A stretch of 64,000 bases of DNA from Leptospira interrogans serovar Manilae (GTDB lineage: Bacteria; Spirochaetota; Leptospiria; Leptospirales; Leptospiraceae). The stretch spans positions 1-64,000 of the forward strand of contig CAMCZP010000013.1 of assembly GCA_945887855.1 (NCBI GenBank), in the 5' to 3' direction. This document shows, piece by piece, positions 8,335 to 16,743 of the stretch. The position numbers were made by a program, and so were the translations under genes. The notes beneath the pieces were generated by a model. That model was given only the letters and a program-made list of their open reading frames with translations, did not search any database and was not told the DNA's origin. Numbering within the stretch: position 1 is the first letter of the stretch; each line of letters begins with the position of its first letter.

Positions 8335-9120
8335 TTATTGATTGATAACAGGAAAACTATATAGTTTACACCCAGCCTCTTTACAAGCTCTAGTAAACTC
8401 ATCGGAAAACTCTTTTCCTTCTTGGCTAAATTCAGATATATAGTTTTGATAGGGAATATTATTGTCTGAAAATATTTTGGTAATACGAACAAAAGATTTG
8501 ATCTGACTAGTCCAATGAAGATGAGTTTCTAATAATTCTATATTTTCCCCTGATATTCTTTCTAAATATAATTTTGCTAAATATTCAGTTCTGCTTCCTC
8601 CTCCCCTTCCTGTTTTTGATATTTGGTCTTCTTCGAGCTTAATAAAGTGAATATTGTTATGAGGAATATGAATTTCTTTTGAAAATATATTTGTTTTAAT
8701 TTTATAATCTTTACCATCTTGTACTACATAGACTAAAGAATCTAGAAATAAAGGAAGCATCAAGAGGGGAACAATATAAAATAAAAAAGTTTTTACTTCT
8801 TTATCTGGAAAATTATTTTTCAATTCGGTCTCAAATACTTTTGGAGTAAATCCTACTGTAAAAAGGAAGAGGGGAACTTGTGCTATTAATCTACTTTCAT
8901 AGACAGCAAGTGGAAAAATTGGCAGAGGAGAAAGTGAATAGAGAAAATTTAGATATTCTGGAACAAGAAAAAATCCAATTAAAATCCCAGTCACTAAACG
9001 AAAATAAAATGTTTTACTATAAGGAAATATAGAATCATTTAGGAAGGGAACTGCCCACATAGAGAAATAAAAAGCAGTTACGGATAGAGAAAAAAGGAAA
9101 GCTAAAATAAGTACAGGCAT
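8335..9120 (-). CDS. Hypothetical membrane protein with possible bacterial PH-like domain
   Basis: Not recognised. The 261-residue protein has four hydrophobic segments in its N-terminal half (about 3-24, 40-60, 76-95 and 108-132), so it is probably an inner-membrane protein. A soluble C-terminal half follows, beginning with alternating beta-type stretches (about 138-165) that resemble a small PH-like domain; that resemblance is my inference. The very short Gly-Gly-Gly tract near residue 172 is unusual. It stands alone between the two Uma2 repeat copies, in the same strand, with a short upstream gap of AT-rich DNA. Recombination between the flanking repeats would delete it. Confidence 0.7.
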   Translation of the reverse strand: MPVLILAFLFSLSVTAFYFSMWAVPFLNDSIFPYSKTFYFRLVTGILIGFFLVPEYLNFLYSLSPLPIFPLAVYESRLIAQVPLFLFTVGFTPKVFETELKNNFPDKEVKTFLFYIVPLLMLPLFLDSLVYVVQDGKDYKIKTNIFSKEIHIPHNNIHFIKLEEDQISKTGRGGGSRTEYLAKLYLERISGENIELLETHLHWTSQIKSFVRITKIFSDNNIPYQNYISEFSQEGKEFSDEFTRACKEAGCKLYSFPVINQ

Positions 9121-9219
9121 TTAATTTCTATTTAGAAAATATTTATATATAAATCAAATAAAATTCTTAGTACTATAATAATAATTTTACCTTAATTCCT
9201 TATCTTTTGAAAAGTAAAA

Positions 9220-9320
9220 TGACGTTCCTGCAAAAAGTCAGTTTTTGCAATCTTATTCGCAACAATCCTAGGCTTTTTTCCGCCTACCGGCGGAAAAAGA
9301 TAGTAATTGCAGTTGCATCT
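9220..9320. repeat. 101-nt folded repeat, copy 1
   Basis: Nearly identical to 52267-52367. Contains hairpin GCAAAAA-gtcag-TTTTTGC, then GCAACAAT pairing with the later ATTG..TTGC, enclosing the strong hairpin TTTTTCCGCC-tacc-GGCGGAAAAA. The outer TGACG/CGTCA pairing of the other copy is lost here because the right end reads GCATCT. It sits in the 294-bp gap between the membrane protein and Uma2 copy B. Confidence 0.85.
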
Positions 9321-9414
9321 AAAATAGATCAATATTTTTATATCTTATTTTGTTATAATACTGTATATACTAAATTAATTTATTAAAACAATAAGAAAAG
9401 AATGGGATTTTAAA

Positions 9415-10002
9415 TTAAATCTCCCCATAGATCCCACTGAGATCCAATTCAAATTCAGGTAGTACATCCTCCCCATTCAAAGTAACCATTCCCGAAATAA
9501 TTTCCAATTCCCGATTCTGTCTATATATGTATGACATTTTTTGAAATGGATCCAAGAGCCAAGCCAAGCGGACTCCATTTTCCATCCACTCCTGCATTTT
9601 GATTTGAGCAAAGGCAAGCTCGTCCGATTCACTGAGAAGCTCAATGAGAAAATCAGGTGCTAACGGAACAAATTTTTTACGTTCTTCAGGACGTAATGCA
9701 TTCCATCTATCCACAGAAATCCAGGAGGCATCGGGAGAACGAATGGCTTTGTTGGGCAAAAGAAAACCCGTGCTGGAGTCAAAAAATTTTCCTTTAGGAC
9801 TTTTCTGCTTCAAGTAAGCAAAGATAATACCGTTTATAAAAAAATTCCTATTTCCAGTTTCTCCTCCTGTGGGTGCCATAATGAGAAGTTCTCCTTTGTG
9901 GTTTCGCTCTATCTTTAGCTCTGGATTGTAAACACAAAAATTGTAGAGCCTGTCATTGTCCATGGAGGGAATCTCGGGAATACGAATAGGAAGAGCAATC
10001 AT
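9415..10002 (-). CDS. Uma2 family (DUF820) putative endonuclease, copy B
   Basis: A 195-residue Uma2 protein, near-identical to the one at 7491-8075 over both ends, with the same IMAPTGGETG, PDFLIELLSESDE and ENGVRLAWLLDP blocks. After GNRN the copies part: this one reads FFINGIIFAYLKQKSPKG, the other SKITKKLAIYEDKNPSG. Both then resume DSSTGFLLPNK. The swapped block corresponds to the helix after the first strand in Uma2 proteins, so both versions look functional rather than decayed. A PD-(D/E)xK nuclease-like fold is expected; the role is unknown. Confidence 0.88.
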   Translation of the reverse strand: MIALPIRIPEIPSMDNDRLYNFCVYNPELKIERNHKGELLIMAPTGGETGNRNFFINGIIFAYLKQKSPKGKFFDSSTGFLLPNKAIRSPDASWISVDRWNALRPEERKKFVPLAPDFLIELLSESDELAFAQIKMQEWMENGVRLAWLLDPFQKMSYIYRQNRELEIISGMVTLNGEDVLPEFELDLSGIYGEI

Positions 10003-10055
10003 GAGTAAAGGTTACATCTTCAGGAAAGTATTGTCAAGGGAAATAATGGCTGGTT

Positions 10056-10168
10056 TGGGCGTTACCCTGATAAAATAAATAGGAATAGATTACAAATTGA
10101 AAAATACTAAGATTTTTTTGTACTACATCAGGGTCGGGCTCCCACGGGCTACACTATCGCTTCGGTTA
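10056..10168. repeat. GGGCGTT structured element, 3'-truncated copy
   Basis: Shares GGGCGTT (10056-10062), the ACCCTGAT/ATCAGGGT pairing (10063-10070 with 10126-10133) and TCGGGCTC..GCTATCGCTTCGG.. with the element at 8130-8281, but lacks the GTCAC/GTGAC arm and the AACGC end. Confidence 0.6.
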
Positions 10169-10247
10169 CAATTAGCAAGCCACAAAGAATATTTTGATAC
10201 AATGAATTTAAAAATTCTTAAGTGAGATCTAAAAAAACCTTTTAATT

Positions 10248-10724
10248 TTACTTTCTAATTACTTTTTCTATCCATTTGGATTCTATATATATTGTATTGT
10301 CTTGAGAGCTTCCCAATCGAATTCCATGTATCCTGATTTTATCATTGGGCCCTACTATTTCTTTTAGATTGGTGTACACTTTTAGATCTTCCTCTTTATA
10401 AGAATCAGGGAGACTTTCCATCTGGTTTTCCTTTTGACCTACAGGGAAGGAAACAGAAGTGGACTTACCTTTTTTCTCCTTCTCTTCAAAAAGATTCACC
10501 ATGATTGTGTTGGATTGGAGGCTCATCGTTTCTTGTAGAGCAAGATACCCCTCAATAGAAATATTTTTACCAACAGAAAGACCTTTTTCTATAACAGGCT
10601 CATATTCTTGTGCTTGGATAGAGTCAAATGTAACAGGTGTTCCGGGCTCTAACTTTTCCTGTGTACAGAAAGCTATGTTTGAAATACTCAAGACTACTAA
10701 AAATATAGATAGTTTTCTTTTCAT
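10248..10724 (-). CDS. Small exported protein, possible lipoprotein
   Basis: 158 residues, not recognised. The N-terminus is a signal peptide (MKRK then a hydrophobic run) ending in NIAFC at residue 20, which fits a relaxed spirochaete lipobox, so it may be lipid-anchored; signal-peptidase-I cleavage is the alternative. The mature part is about 138 residues, mostly polar and beta-prone, with the block NDKIRIHGIRLGSSQDNTIY resembling small OB-like periplasmic proteins that monitor or transport; this is a guess. It is divergent from the flavoprotein gene at 10910, and the shared region contains nested inverted repeats. Confidence 0.65.
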   Translation of the reverse strand: MKRKLSIFLVVLSISNIAFCTQEKLEPGTPVTFDSIQAQEYEPVIEKGLSVGKNISIEGYLALQETMSLQSNTIMVNLFEEKEKKGKSTSVSFPVGQKENQMESLPDSYKEEDLKVYTNLKEIVGPNDKIRIHGIRLGSSQDNTIYIESKWIEKVIRK

Positions 10725-10752
10725 TGTAATGTCCTTTTTTTATTATTATTTT

Positions 10753-10812
10753 AAATTAGTAACGTTTTATAACATTTTGATTCTATATAAATTAGAATAC
10801 CGTAACTAATTT
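10753..10812. promoter_or_regulatory. Nested inverted repeats in a divergent promoter region
   Basis: AAATTAGTAACG (10753-10764) is matched at 11 of 12 positions by the reverse complement CGTAACTAATTT (10801-10812). Within it ATTCTA (10780-10785) pairs with TAGAAT (10793-10798). Lying between a minus-strand and a plus-strand gene, it could be an operator or a transcript hairpin. Confidence 0.4.
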
Positions 10813-10909
10813 AGTCAATATTTATTTCTTCTTATAAAATTTCAATTTAATTCTTGGCTCAGTCTAATTTATTCCTTTTCAAAAAATTCTAATGTAGTCT
10901 GATGTATTA

Positions 10910-12028
10910 GTGAAAAAAATAATCATACTCGGTGGTGGTGTTTCTGGATTGATTTCGGCGGTTTTACTTGCCAGAAGAAATGAATTTGAAGTTTTGTTGG
11001 TGGATAAAAATGAGTCATTCTTAAATGTACTTCGTCTCCATCTAACTTTTCAGGAACCTTTGAAGAATTATCAAAAGAGCTTTTCTGATTTAGCAAATAA
11101 ATTTAATTTTAAATTCTTACAAAAAGAAGTTCATATTACCAATGAAAATTTATTAAAGTGGGAGAGAGAATCAATCGTTGACCAAATCAATGAAAGATTT
11201 GATTATCTTATCCTTTCCACAGGTGCTTCCCAAGTTTCTCCAGAGTCAATAGTATCAGCTTCTCAAGACTCTGTTGTTCTTGGTTTGAATGAGTTTATTA
11301 CTGAAGGTTGGAAAGATAGCATATACCAGCTTATCTCTGCTGAAAACATATCCTTTGTGGGTGGGGGAGCAAGTAGTGTTCAATTTATTTTTGAATTGTA
11401 CTCCTACTTAGAAAAGTACAAACTAAAACCAAAAATCAATTTTTTTACTATGGAGGATCGAATCCTTTCGTCTTTGCCAAATGTATTTCATGAATATATT
11501 CATTCCAAGTTCAAATATAAAAATACATACTTCTATTCTCATCAAAAGATAAAAAGTATCACAAGAGATAGTATTTTAGTTGAATCTCTTCAAGCAAAAG
11601 ACTCTAGAGAATTCCCCTCAGATATTACCTTTCTATTTCCGGGTGTAAGACCTTTCCCATTTCGATTGGAAACAAATGAATTTGGACAAATCATTCAGCC
11701 ATCTCATGTATTTCAAACTATTTTTGCGGCTGGAGATTGTAGTTATTTTCATTCCAGTGGAGATAATTCTATGAGTGCACAGATAGCCGTAAGAAAAGCA
11801 AGAACTGTCTCACAAAATATCCTTAACCATTCTCAGAATAAGTCTTTGAATAATTTTAATTATAAGGAGCTAGGTTATTTCATAAGTATGGGTGGTTTGG
11901 ATGGAATTGGCTGGATGTTATTTCCGATGAATATCTTATTTGGTCCTCCCGCATTTGTAGTAAAGGAGTTAATAGAAAAACAGTTAGAGTTTTTTATAAC
12001 AGGTTTGGATACTTATATCGATTTTTAA
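10910..12028 (+). CDS. FAD-dependent NAD(P)H oxidoreductase, NDH-2/AIF-like
   Basis: A flavoprotein of the pyridine-nucleotide-disulfide oxidoreductase fold, 372 residues, closest in layout to type II NADH dehydrogenase or AIF-like proteins. It starts at GTG and opens with a Rossmann motif (IIILGGGVSGLISAVLLARR). A second dinucleotide motif is FVGGGASSVQFIFEL (about 145-160), and the FAD-closing motif is IFAAGDCSYFH near residue 280. No CxxxxC redox disulfide is visible, so it is not a classic thiol reductase. The C-terminus has hydrophobic stretches that could touch the membrane, as in NDH-2. The electron acceptor cannot be told from sequence. Confidence 0.8.
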   Translation: MKKIIILGGGVSGLISAVLLARRNEFEVLLVDKNESFLNVLRLHLTFQEPLKNYQKSFSDLANKFNFKFLQKEVHITNENLLKWERESIVDQINERFDYLILSTGASQVSPESIVSASQDSVVLGLNEFITEGWKDSIYQLISAENISFVGGGASSVQFIFELYSYLEKYKLKPKINFFTMEDRILSSLPNVFHEYIHSKFKYKNTYFYSHQKIKSITRDSILVESLQAKDSREFPSDITFLFPGVRPFPFRLETNEFGQIIQPSHVFQTIFAAGDCSYFHSSGDNSMSAQIAVRKARTVSQNILNHSQNKSLNNFNYKELGYFISMGGLDGIGWMLFPMNILFGPPAFVVKELIEKQLEFFITGLDTYIDF

Positions 12029-12041
12029 AAGATTTATAAAC

Positions 12042-12626
12042 TTACTCTTTTCCTTTCGTAATTTCATTTATAAAGTCACTTTTCTTAAATATTGGGTACA
12101 TGGTAACTCCTGCTTGCTTTAATGCTTCATATCCCCCCTCTTCTCTATCCAATATACAGATTCCTTTGTCTACAGTAAGACCTGAAGCCCTGAGTGCCTC
12201 TACAGCTTTTAATGTGGAACCCCCTGTAGTGATAACATCATCTACCACTAAGCAAGATTGGATGGAAGAAATAGATCCTTCAACTAGTTTTTTAGTTCCA
12301 TGATCTTTAGCTTCTTTTCTTACAACCAGTGGATAAACAATTGTATTTATTTTTTGAAATGAAAGTGCAACTGCATAACTTATTGGATCTGCTCCCATTG
12401 TCAATCCACCTACTGCTTGAGGATGTAGTCCATTTTTTGGAAGAAAATAGTTTACAATATAATCTCCTAAAAGTGCCAATCTCTCAGGATGTAATAGGAT
12501 TTCTTTACAGTTAAAATAATGATGAGATTTTTTTCCAGAGGCTAAAGTAAAAGCTTCCTCATTGTATTTATATACTTTTTCTTTCATCAATAAAAGAAGA
12601 TTTTGTCTTACAATTTCATCACTCAT
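12042..12626 (-). CDS. pyrE: Orotate phosphoribosyltransferase
   Basis: Joins orotate to PRPP to give orotidine 5'-phosphate in pyrimidine synthesis. The 194-residue length is normal. The PRPP-binding motif CLVVDDVITTGGSTLKA lies at about 125-140, and the family blocks FTLASGKKSHHYFNCK and GGLTMGADPISYA are clear. The start ATG overlaps the stop of the upstream acetyltransferase gene by 4 nt (ATGA), so the two are probably co-translated. It converges on the flavoprotein gene with a 13-nt gap. Confidence 0.95.
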   Translation of the reverse strand: MSDEIVRQNLLLLMKEKVYKYNEEAFTLASGKKSHHYFNCKEILLHPERLALLGDYIVNYFLPKNGLHPQAVGGLTMGADPISYAVALSFQKINTIVYPLVVRKEAKDHGTKKLVEGSISSIQSCLVVDDVITTGGSTLKAVEALRASGLTVDKGICILDREEGGYEALKQAGVTMYPIFKKSDFINEITKGKE

Positions 12627-13120
12627 ATAGTTTTCCTAAATCTAATATAAAATTCCTTATAATTTTGTTTATTCCAGAACCGAATAGCATCTTGGTTGGC
12701 TGTTAAAGTTCTCAATTCTAAGATTTGAATATCTTTTTTTTGAGCCCATTCTTCAGCATAGCCTATTAAACTTTTCATATAACCTTTTTTTAAATGACCA
12801 TTTTTTGTAACTGCAATGTCTACATATAAAATCTTTTCTTCTAAAAGGAATGGTCTTTCTTCTATTCTTGCTATCAACATCGAAGTGAGTTCTGAATCCA
12901 AGACTACTCCTACAAATAAAACTTTTCCAGATCCACTTAATTTTAAAAATGAGTCTACCATTTGAGTTGCTGCTTTTGGTTTTACCTTAAAAATTCCATC
13001 TAATGGATAGGAATTTATTTGCTTAAAAAATTGATTTAAAAGTTCAATGGACTGTTTTCGTAGTGATTCATCAATGCTTCTAATTTTTGGATGAGTTGAG
13101 GAATTGAAAAAAAGAGACAT
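12623..13120 (-). CDS. GNAT family N-acetyltransferase
   Basis: 165 residues with the GNAT layout. A beta strand (ILYVDIAVT, about 106-114) leads into a short acetyl-CoA loop (KKGYMKSLIGYAEEW), a helix, the beta5 strand (IQILELRTLT), and the closing NQDAIRFWNKQNYKEF. The pyrophosphate-binding loop is less canonical than Q/RxxGxG/A. The start ATG opens the gene pair with pyrE, with which it overlaps by 4 nt. Substrate unknown; fold assignment is fairly secure. It diverges from the RNA methyltransferase gene at 13200. Confidence 0.78.
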   Translation of the reverse strand: MSLFFNSSTHPKIRSIDESLRKQSIELLNQFFKQINSYPLDGIFKVKPKAATQMVDSFLKLSGSGKVLFVGVVLDSELTSMLIARIEERPFLLEEKILYVDIAVTKNGHLKKGYMKSLIGYAEEWAQKKDIQILELRTLTANQDAIRFWNKQNYKEFYIRFRKTI

Positions 13121-13199
13121 AATTCATTTCACAACTTTTGGGAATAGAAGCAAGAAGAAATATAGTTTCTCTATATGTTTAATTAAAAAAGAGTGAGAT

Positions 13200-13931
13200 A
13201 TGCACGAGGGAGCTTATCCTGTAATTATTTTAGAAAATCCAAAGTATGCCGGGAATATCGGGATGATCTGTCGTCTCATTGGAAATTTTTCTTTAGCTCC
13301 TTTACGAATTATAGGCATGGTCAGAGAGTACGACGTTGAAATGGAATGGATGGCTTACAACTCTAAACAGGAGCTCTCATCTATCATGCATTATTCATCT
13401 GCAAAGGAATGTTTTTCTGACTTAGACCTGGTCGTGGGTACTAGTATGATTCATGGTGGAAATCGATCCCAATTTGTGCCTCTTTCAAAACTTCCTTCAG
13501 TTCTATCACAAAAAAAATTTGGGATAGTTTTTGGCAGGGAGGATAGAGGTTTGAGTAAAGATACCCTACTCAATTGTGAATATATGTTAGATTTTAATTT
13601 ACCTGGTTACCAAAAGTCAATGAATCTTTCCCATTCGGTATCCTTTTGTTTATCTGCTTTTCATCAATACAATTTATCATTAGATTCTTTAGAAAAGACT
13701 CCAAATCAAAGAAATACAAAACACTTTTATGAATATACAAAACATATTTTTCATTTACTGGATATGGATAATTATCACAACAATGATTTTTTACCAGTAA
13801 GACGTTTAAAAACTATCTTAGAAAAAGCAGAATTAACATCTGGAGATATAGATTTTTTATATAAAATCTTTACTAATTTTGAAAAAAAATTAAATATTTC
13901 AAAAGATAAATTTAAATTAAATGAAAAATAA
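13200..13931 (+). CDS. SpoU/TrmH-family RNA 2'-O-methyltransferase, TrmJ-like
   Basis: A SPOUT-fold enzyme expected to methylate a ribose 2'-OH of tRNA (or rRNA) using S-adenosylmethionine. All three family motifs are present: ENPKYAGNIGMICRLIGNF (N13..R25), GIVFGREDRGLS in the middle, and MNLSHSVSFCLSAFH near 145-160, which form the knotted cofactor site. At 243 residues it matches TrmJ, which carries a C-terminal helical extension as seen here. Lys-rich C-terminus. The 3' end overlaps the next gene by 11 nt, suggesting an operon. The exact RNA target is not determined by sequence. Confidence 0.88.
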   Translation: MHEGAYPVIILENPKYAGNIGMICRLIGNFSLAPLRIIGMVREYDVEMEWMAYNSKQELSSIMHYSSAKECFSDLDLVVGTSMIHGGNRSQFVPLSKLPSVLSQKKFGIVFGREDRGLSKDTLLNCEYMLDFNLPGYQKSMNLSHSVSFCLSAFHQYNLSLDSLEKTPNQRNTKHFYEYTKHIFHLLDMDNYHNNDFLPVRRLKTILEKAELTSGDIDFLYKIFTNFEKKLNISKDKFKLNEK

Positions 13932-14631
13932 TTATTTAAAAAAAGAATTAATTAACTATATATTGATATTTTTTAAATCAATATTAATCATTACTATTCT
14001 TGCAATATTTATAGACTTCTTTATTGAAATGAACTATTTACGTACACCATCTTACTCTCCTGAATCTTTTGAAAAAATGGATACATATACTGTAGCAATC
14101 GTCCCTGGCGCAGCAGTATATGGGAAAACTCCTTCTAGTGTTTTAGAAGATAGATTGAAATGTGCTGTAATGTTATACAATAAAAAAAAGGTTAGAAAAA
14201 TCTTATTATCAGGTGATAATGGAACAAAAACTTATAATGAACTTACTCCCATGTTGAACTATATGTTAAAAAATAATGTAAAAAGAGAAGATATCTTTAT
14301 GGATTATTCTGGATTTAGAACGTACGATACTCTTGTAAGAGCTAAGTATATATTTCAGATTAATGATGCTGTGATTGTAACACAAAGATTTCATCTTCCT
14401 AGGGCTGTATTTATAGCACAGAGTTTAGGAATACAAGTTGCTACTATGGAATCTGATTTGAGGGAATACAAAGATGAAGTTAAAAATAGAACAAGGGAAT
14501 TTTTTGCAAGAAGTCTTGCTTGGGTTGATATATTTTTAGCAGAGGGAATTTCTGAGTTTCAAGGAAGTGCATTTCCTATTGAAGGGAATGGTGAGATCAC
14601 TTGGAAATCCAGAGATTTAATTAAGAAATAG
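13921..14631 (+). CDS. SanA/YdcF/ElyC family (DUF218) membrane protein
   Basis: 236 residues with one N-terminal membrane segment (about 12-36) and a DUF218 domain after it. Visible family blocks are TVAIVPGAAVYGKTPSSVLEDRL (first Gly-rich strand loop), RKILLSGDNG, NVKREDIFMDYSGFRTYDTLVRAK and AVIVTQRFHLPRAVFIAQSLG. SanA of E. coli affects envelope barrier function and vancomycin sensitivity at high temperature; the biochemical activity is not settled. It overlaps the upstream methyltransferase gene by 11 nt and its 3' end overlaps the convergent MutS-like gene by 15 nt. Confidence 0.85.
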   Translation: MKNNYLKKELINYILIFFKSILIITILAIFIDFFIEMNYLRTPSYSPESFEKMDTYTVAIVPGAAVYGKTPSSVLEDRLKCAVMLYNKKKVRKILLSGDNGTKTYNELTPMLNYMLKNNVKREDIFMDYSGFRTYDTLVRAKYIFQINDAVIVTQRFHLPRAVFIAQSLGIQVATMESDLREYKDEVKNRTREFFARSLAWVDIFLAEGISEFQGSAFPIEGNGEITWKSRDLIKK

Positions 14632-16419
14632 CTTCAATTCAGGACATTCAATTGAGAGTATTTTTAAGGCATTACCAGAAGTAATCACTCCATCTCGTAT
14701 TAAATAATCAAAACTCATTTTTTCATTTTCTACTATTTCAGTAAAATGTTTTAATACAATTGAGTTACTCTCTTTTGCCAATTCTATATCATGAGTTGTA
14801 ATATAATTGATGGAATTAATTTCAGAGAGACTTTGCAGTAAAGATTTAGTTGCAATCAGTCTTTCTCTTGTATTTGTTCCTTTTAAAACTTCATCAATCA
14901 ATAGTAAAGAATTAGTAGTTTTAGATTCCCTTAAGATATATGATAATTTTTGCACTTCGGAATAAAAAAAAGAAACTCCTTCACTAAGAGAATCTTCATT
15001 CTTTATACTTGATAAAATTTTCATAGGAGATAATTTCATACTTTTTGCACAAACAGGAGCACCACAGTGTGCTAGTAGTACATTAATTCCAATAGTTCTT
15101 AAGAAAGTAGTTTTACCACTCATATTAGAACCAGTTATAAGTACTACTGAACCTGGTTTTATATTTGAAAGCTTGTTGTATACTCTTCGATTAGATGGTA
15201 TTAAAGGATGCCCTATTTGTTCGGATGATAGTTCTAAACTTTCTAAAAACTCAGGAAATTCTAAATTTTGATTATAAAATTGAAGGAGAGTAAAAGGTAA
15301 TATGCTGTCTAAATAATCTAATGATTCAATTAAATCATCGATTGGTATATTTGAATTCTCTATCTCATTTATATCATTTAAAATAAAATAGTCAAATGAT
15401 ATAAATAAATTTAATAAAAATCCTGGAAGAGGAATTTCTCTATAAACTAACTTTGTTTCTAGTTTTTTTATTCTTACAAATAAATTTGATAAATCTTTAT
15501 TCGATAAGCGATTAAATTTATTTTTTAATCCCTCTGAATTAAATTTAACTTTAGATAAATAGAGGGAAACATCTTCAAATTTAGATAAAATAGAAATAAA
15601 TTTTTGATATTTTTTTATTATAATATTTTTCTTTTTAATTTTATGACTATACAATATTATTTGAGTAAAAAAGAAAAATCCCCAAAGACCAGGTTTATCT
15701 AAAAGAAATAATAGGAATCCACCTATATAACCAATTATTAGAAATAATTTGATAAATAATAATGATTGTTTAGGTTTTAAGATTATTTGTTTTACACTTT
15801 CGATTTTATATTTTAGAGATACTTTTGTATATCCACCAGAGGAAGATGTTTCATAGAATAAATAGAGTAATTTCCATAATAACCTTTTTCTGAAACTTAA
15901 CTCTTTAATAATTATTTGTTTATAATTAATATTTGATAGATTAGGCACTTCTTTTTGTAATAGTTCATAAACAAACTTTTTATTTCCACCCTGTGTTACT
16001 GTAGTATCTAAGTATGAGTACAGTCCTTGTTTTCCAAAAATATCTAAATCTTTCCAAAAGTGAAAATTTGATGGATCTAAAAAATCTGGATCTTCTCTGT
16101 ACAATTCAGATATTTTAAGATCATATCTGAGCTCTTCTCTCTTTAATAATTGAAGAATTGAGTCTATTTTTGAATAAATTTTTGATACTTTATTGTATTT
16201 ATGAATTAAAAATATAAATAATATTACTGTTGTAATTGGTAAAAATGAAATAAATAAAAAGTCACGTTGAATATAAAAAATAATTATGGATAGTAGTAAA
16301 AATAAAAATATTAAAAATCTATATAAAGAGATTTTTTTTAATGATGTGGATATTTTATCGAATTTGTAAGAGTATCTTTTTTTTCTATTCTTTAGAAACA
16401 AATCTGTTTTATCAGGCAA
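14617..16419 (-). CDS. Membrane-anchored MutS-like (domain V) ATPase
   Basis: 600 residues. The C-terminal about 210 residues form the MutS ATPase: Walker [18 protein letters not shown] (near 432-446), the signature [16 protein letters not shown], Walker [18 protein letters not shown], and THDIELAKE. The N-terminal mismatch-recognition domains of true MutS are absent. Instead there are two hydrophobic helices (about 35-70) and another pair (about 220-260), so it is probably an inner-membrane protein. Related orphan MutS-like membrane proteins occur in Bacteroidetes and spirochaetes; their function is unknown. The start overlaps the 82-residue ORF upstream by 8 nt. Convergent 15-nt overlap with the SanA-like gene. 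Not expected to replace MutS in mismatch repair. Confidence 0.85.
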   Translation of the reverse strand: MPDKTDLFLKNRKKRYSYKFDKISTSLKKISLYRFLIFLFLLLSIIIFYIQRDFLFISFLPITTVILFIFLIHKYNKVSKIYSKIDSILQLLKREELRYDLKISELYREDPDFLDPSNFHFWKDLDIFGKQGLYSYLDTTVTQGGNKKFVYELLQKEVPNLSNINYKQIIIKELSFRKRLLWKLLYLFYETSSSGGYTKVSLKYKIESVKQIILKPKQSLLFIKLFLIIGYIGGFLLFLLDKPGLWGFFFFTQIILYSHKIKKKNIIIKKYQKFISILSKFEDVSLYLSKVKFNSEGLKNKFNRLSNKDLSNLFVRIKKLETKLVYREIPLPGFLLNLFISFDYFILNDINEIENSNIPIDDLIESLDYLDSILPFTLLQFYNQNLEFPEFLESLELSSEQIGHPLIPSNRRVYNKLSNIKPGSVVLITGSNMSGKTTFLRTIGINVLLAHCGAPVCAKSMKLSPMKILSSIKNEDSLSEGVSFFYSEVQKLSYILRESKTTNSLLLIDEVLKGTNTRERLIATKSLLQSLSEINSINYITTHDIELAKESNSIVLKHFTEIVENEKMSFDYLIRDGVITSGNALKILSIECPELKLFLN

Positions 16420-16660
16420 TTTGACTTTCGTAGTTTTCGACTTCTCTTCGGTATATTTCTAGATCTAGTGTTTTGACTAAACTGGCCAAATCATCCAAAA
16501 TCCATCTATCTACAATTTTTCCCTTTTCCACACTTTCTTTTTTGCCTTTAATTTTCTCTAGGTATAGATATCCAAAGAGATCTTCACCATACTCATACTT
16601 TACAAATCTTCCATATCTTTTGCCAGTTTTATTTTCTAGTAGAATCGCCATAGGTACCAT
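16412..16660 (-). CDS. Small hypothetical protein
   Basis: 82 residues, not recognised. Composition is ordinary cytoplasmic, rich in Lys, Glu and Tyr, with no signal or membrane segment; two beta-type stretches around [26 protein letters not shown] suggest a small domain that might bind a nucleic acid or a partner. Two start codons compete, ATG at 16660 and ATG at 16651, and neither has a good ribosome-binding site. It overlaps the MutS-like gene by 8 nt, so the two are probably co-translated. Confidence 0.6.
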   Translation of the reverse strand: MVPMAILLENKTGKRYGRFVKYEYGEDLFGYLYLEKIKGKKESVEKGKIVDRWILDDLASLVKTLDLEIYRREVENYESQIA

Positions 16661-16743
16661 CTAAGACTATATAAAAAAAAGTACAATTTTTTTTTTATTT
16701 TCTAAAGAATTTTTTATATGGTAGGATTCTTTTTTGTCTACAT

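Larger units (their letters stand above)
9411..10168. repeat. Direct repeat copy B carrying a Uma2 gene
   Basis: Second copy of the repeat at 7487-8241, same orientation, one codon longer. The divergent internal block is 9785-9843. Downstream homology stops in the structured GGGCGTT element after GGTTAC, so the end of that element is missing here. Confidence 0.9.

Noticed and set aside
8271..8492. Minus-strand 73-residue frame
   Set aside because: Overlaps the C-terminal coding part of the membrane protein gene in another frame, with no family similarity.
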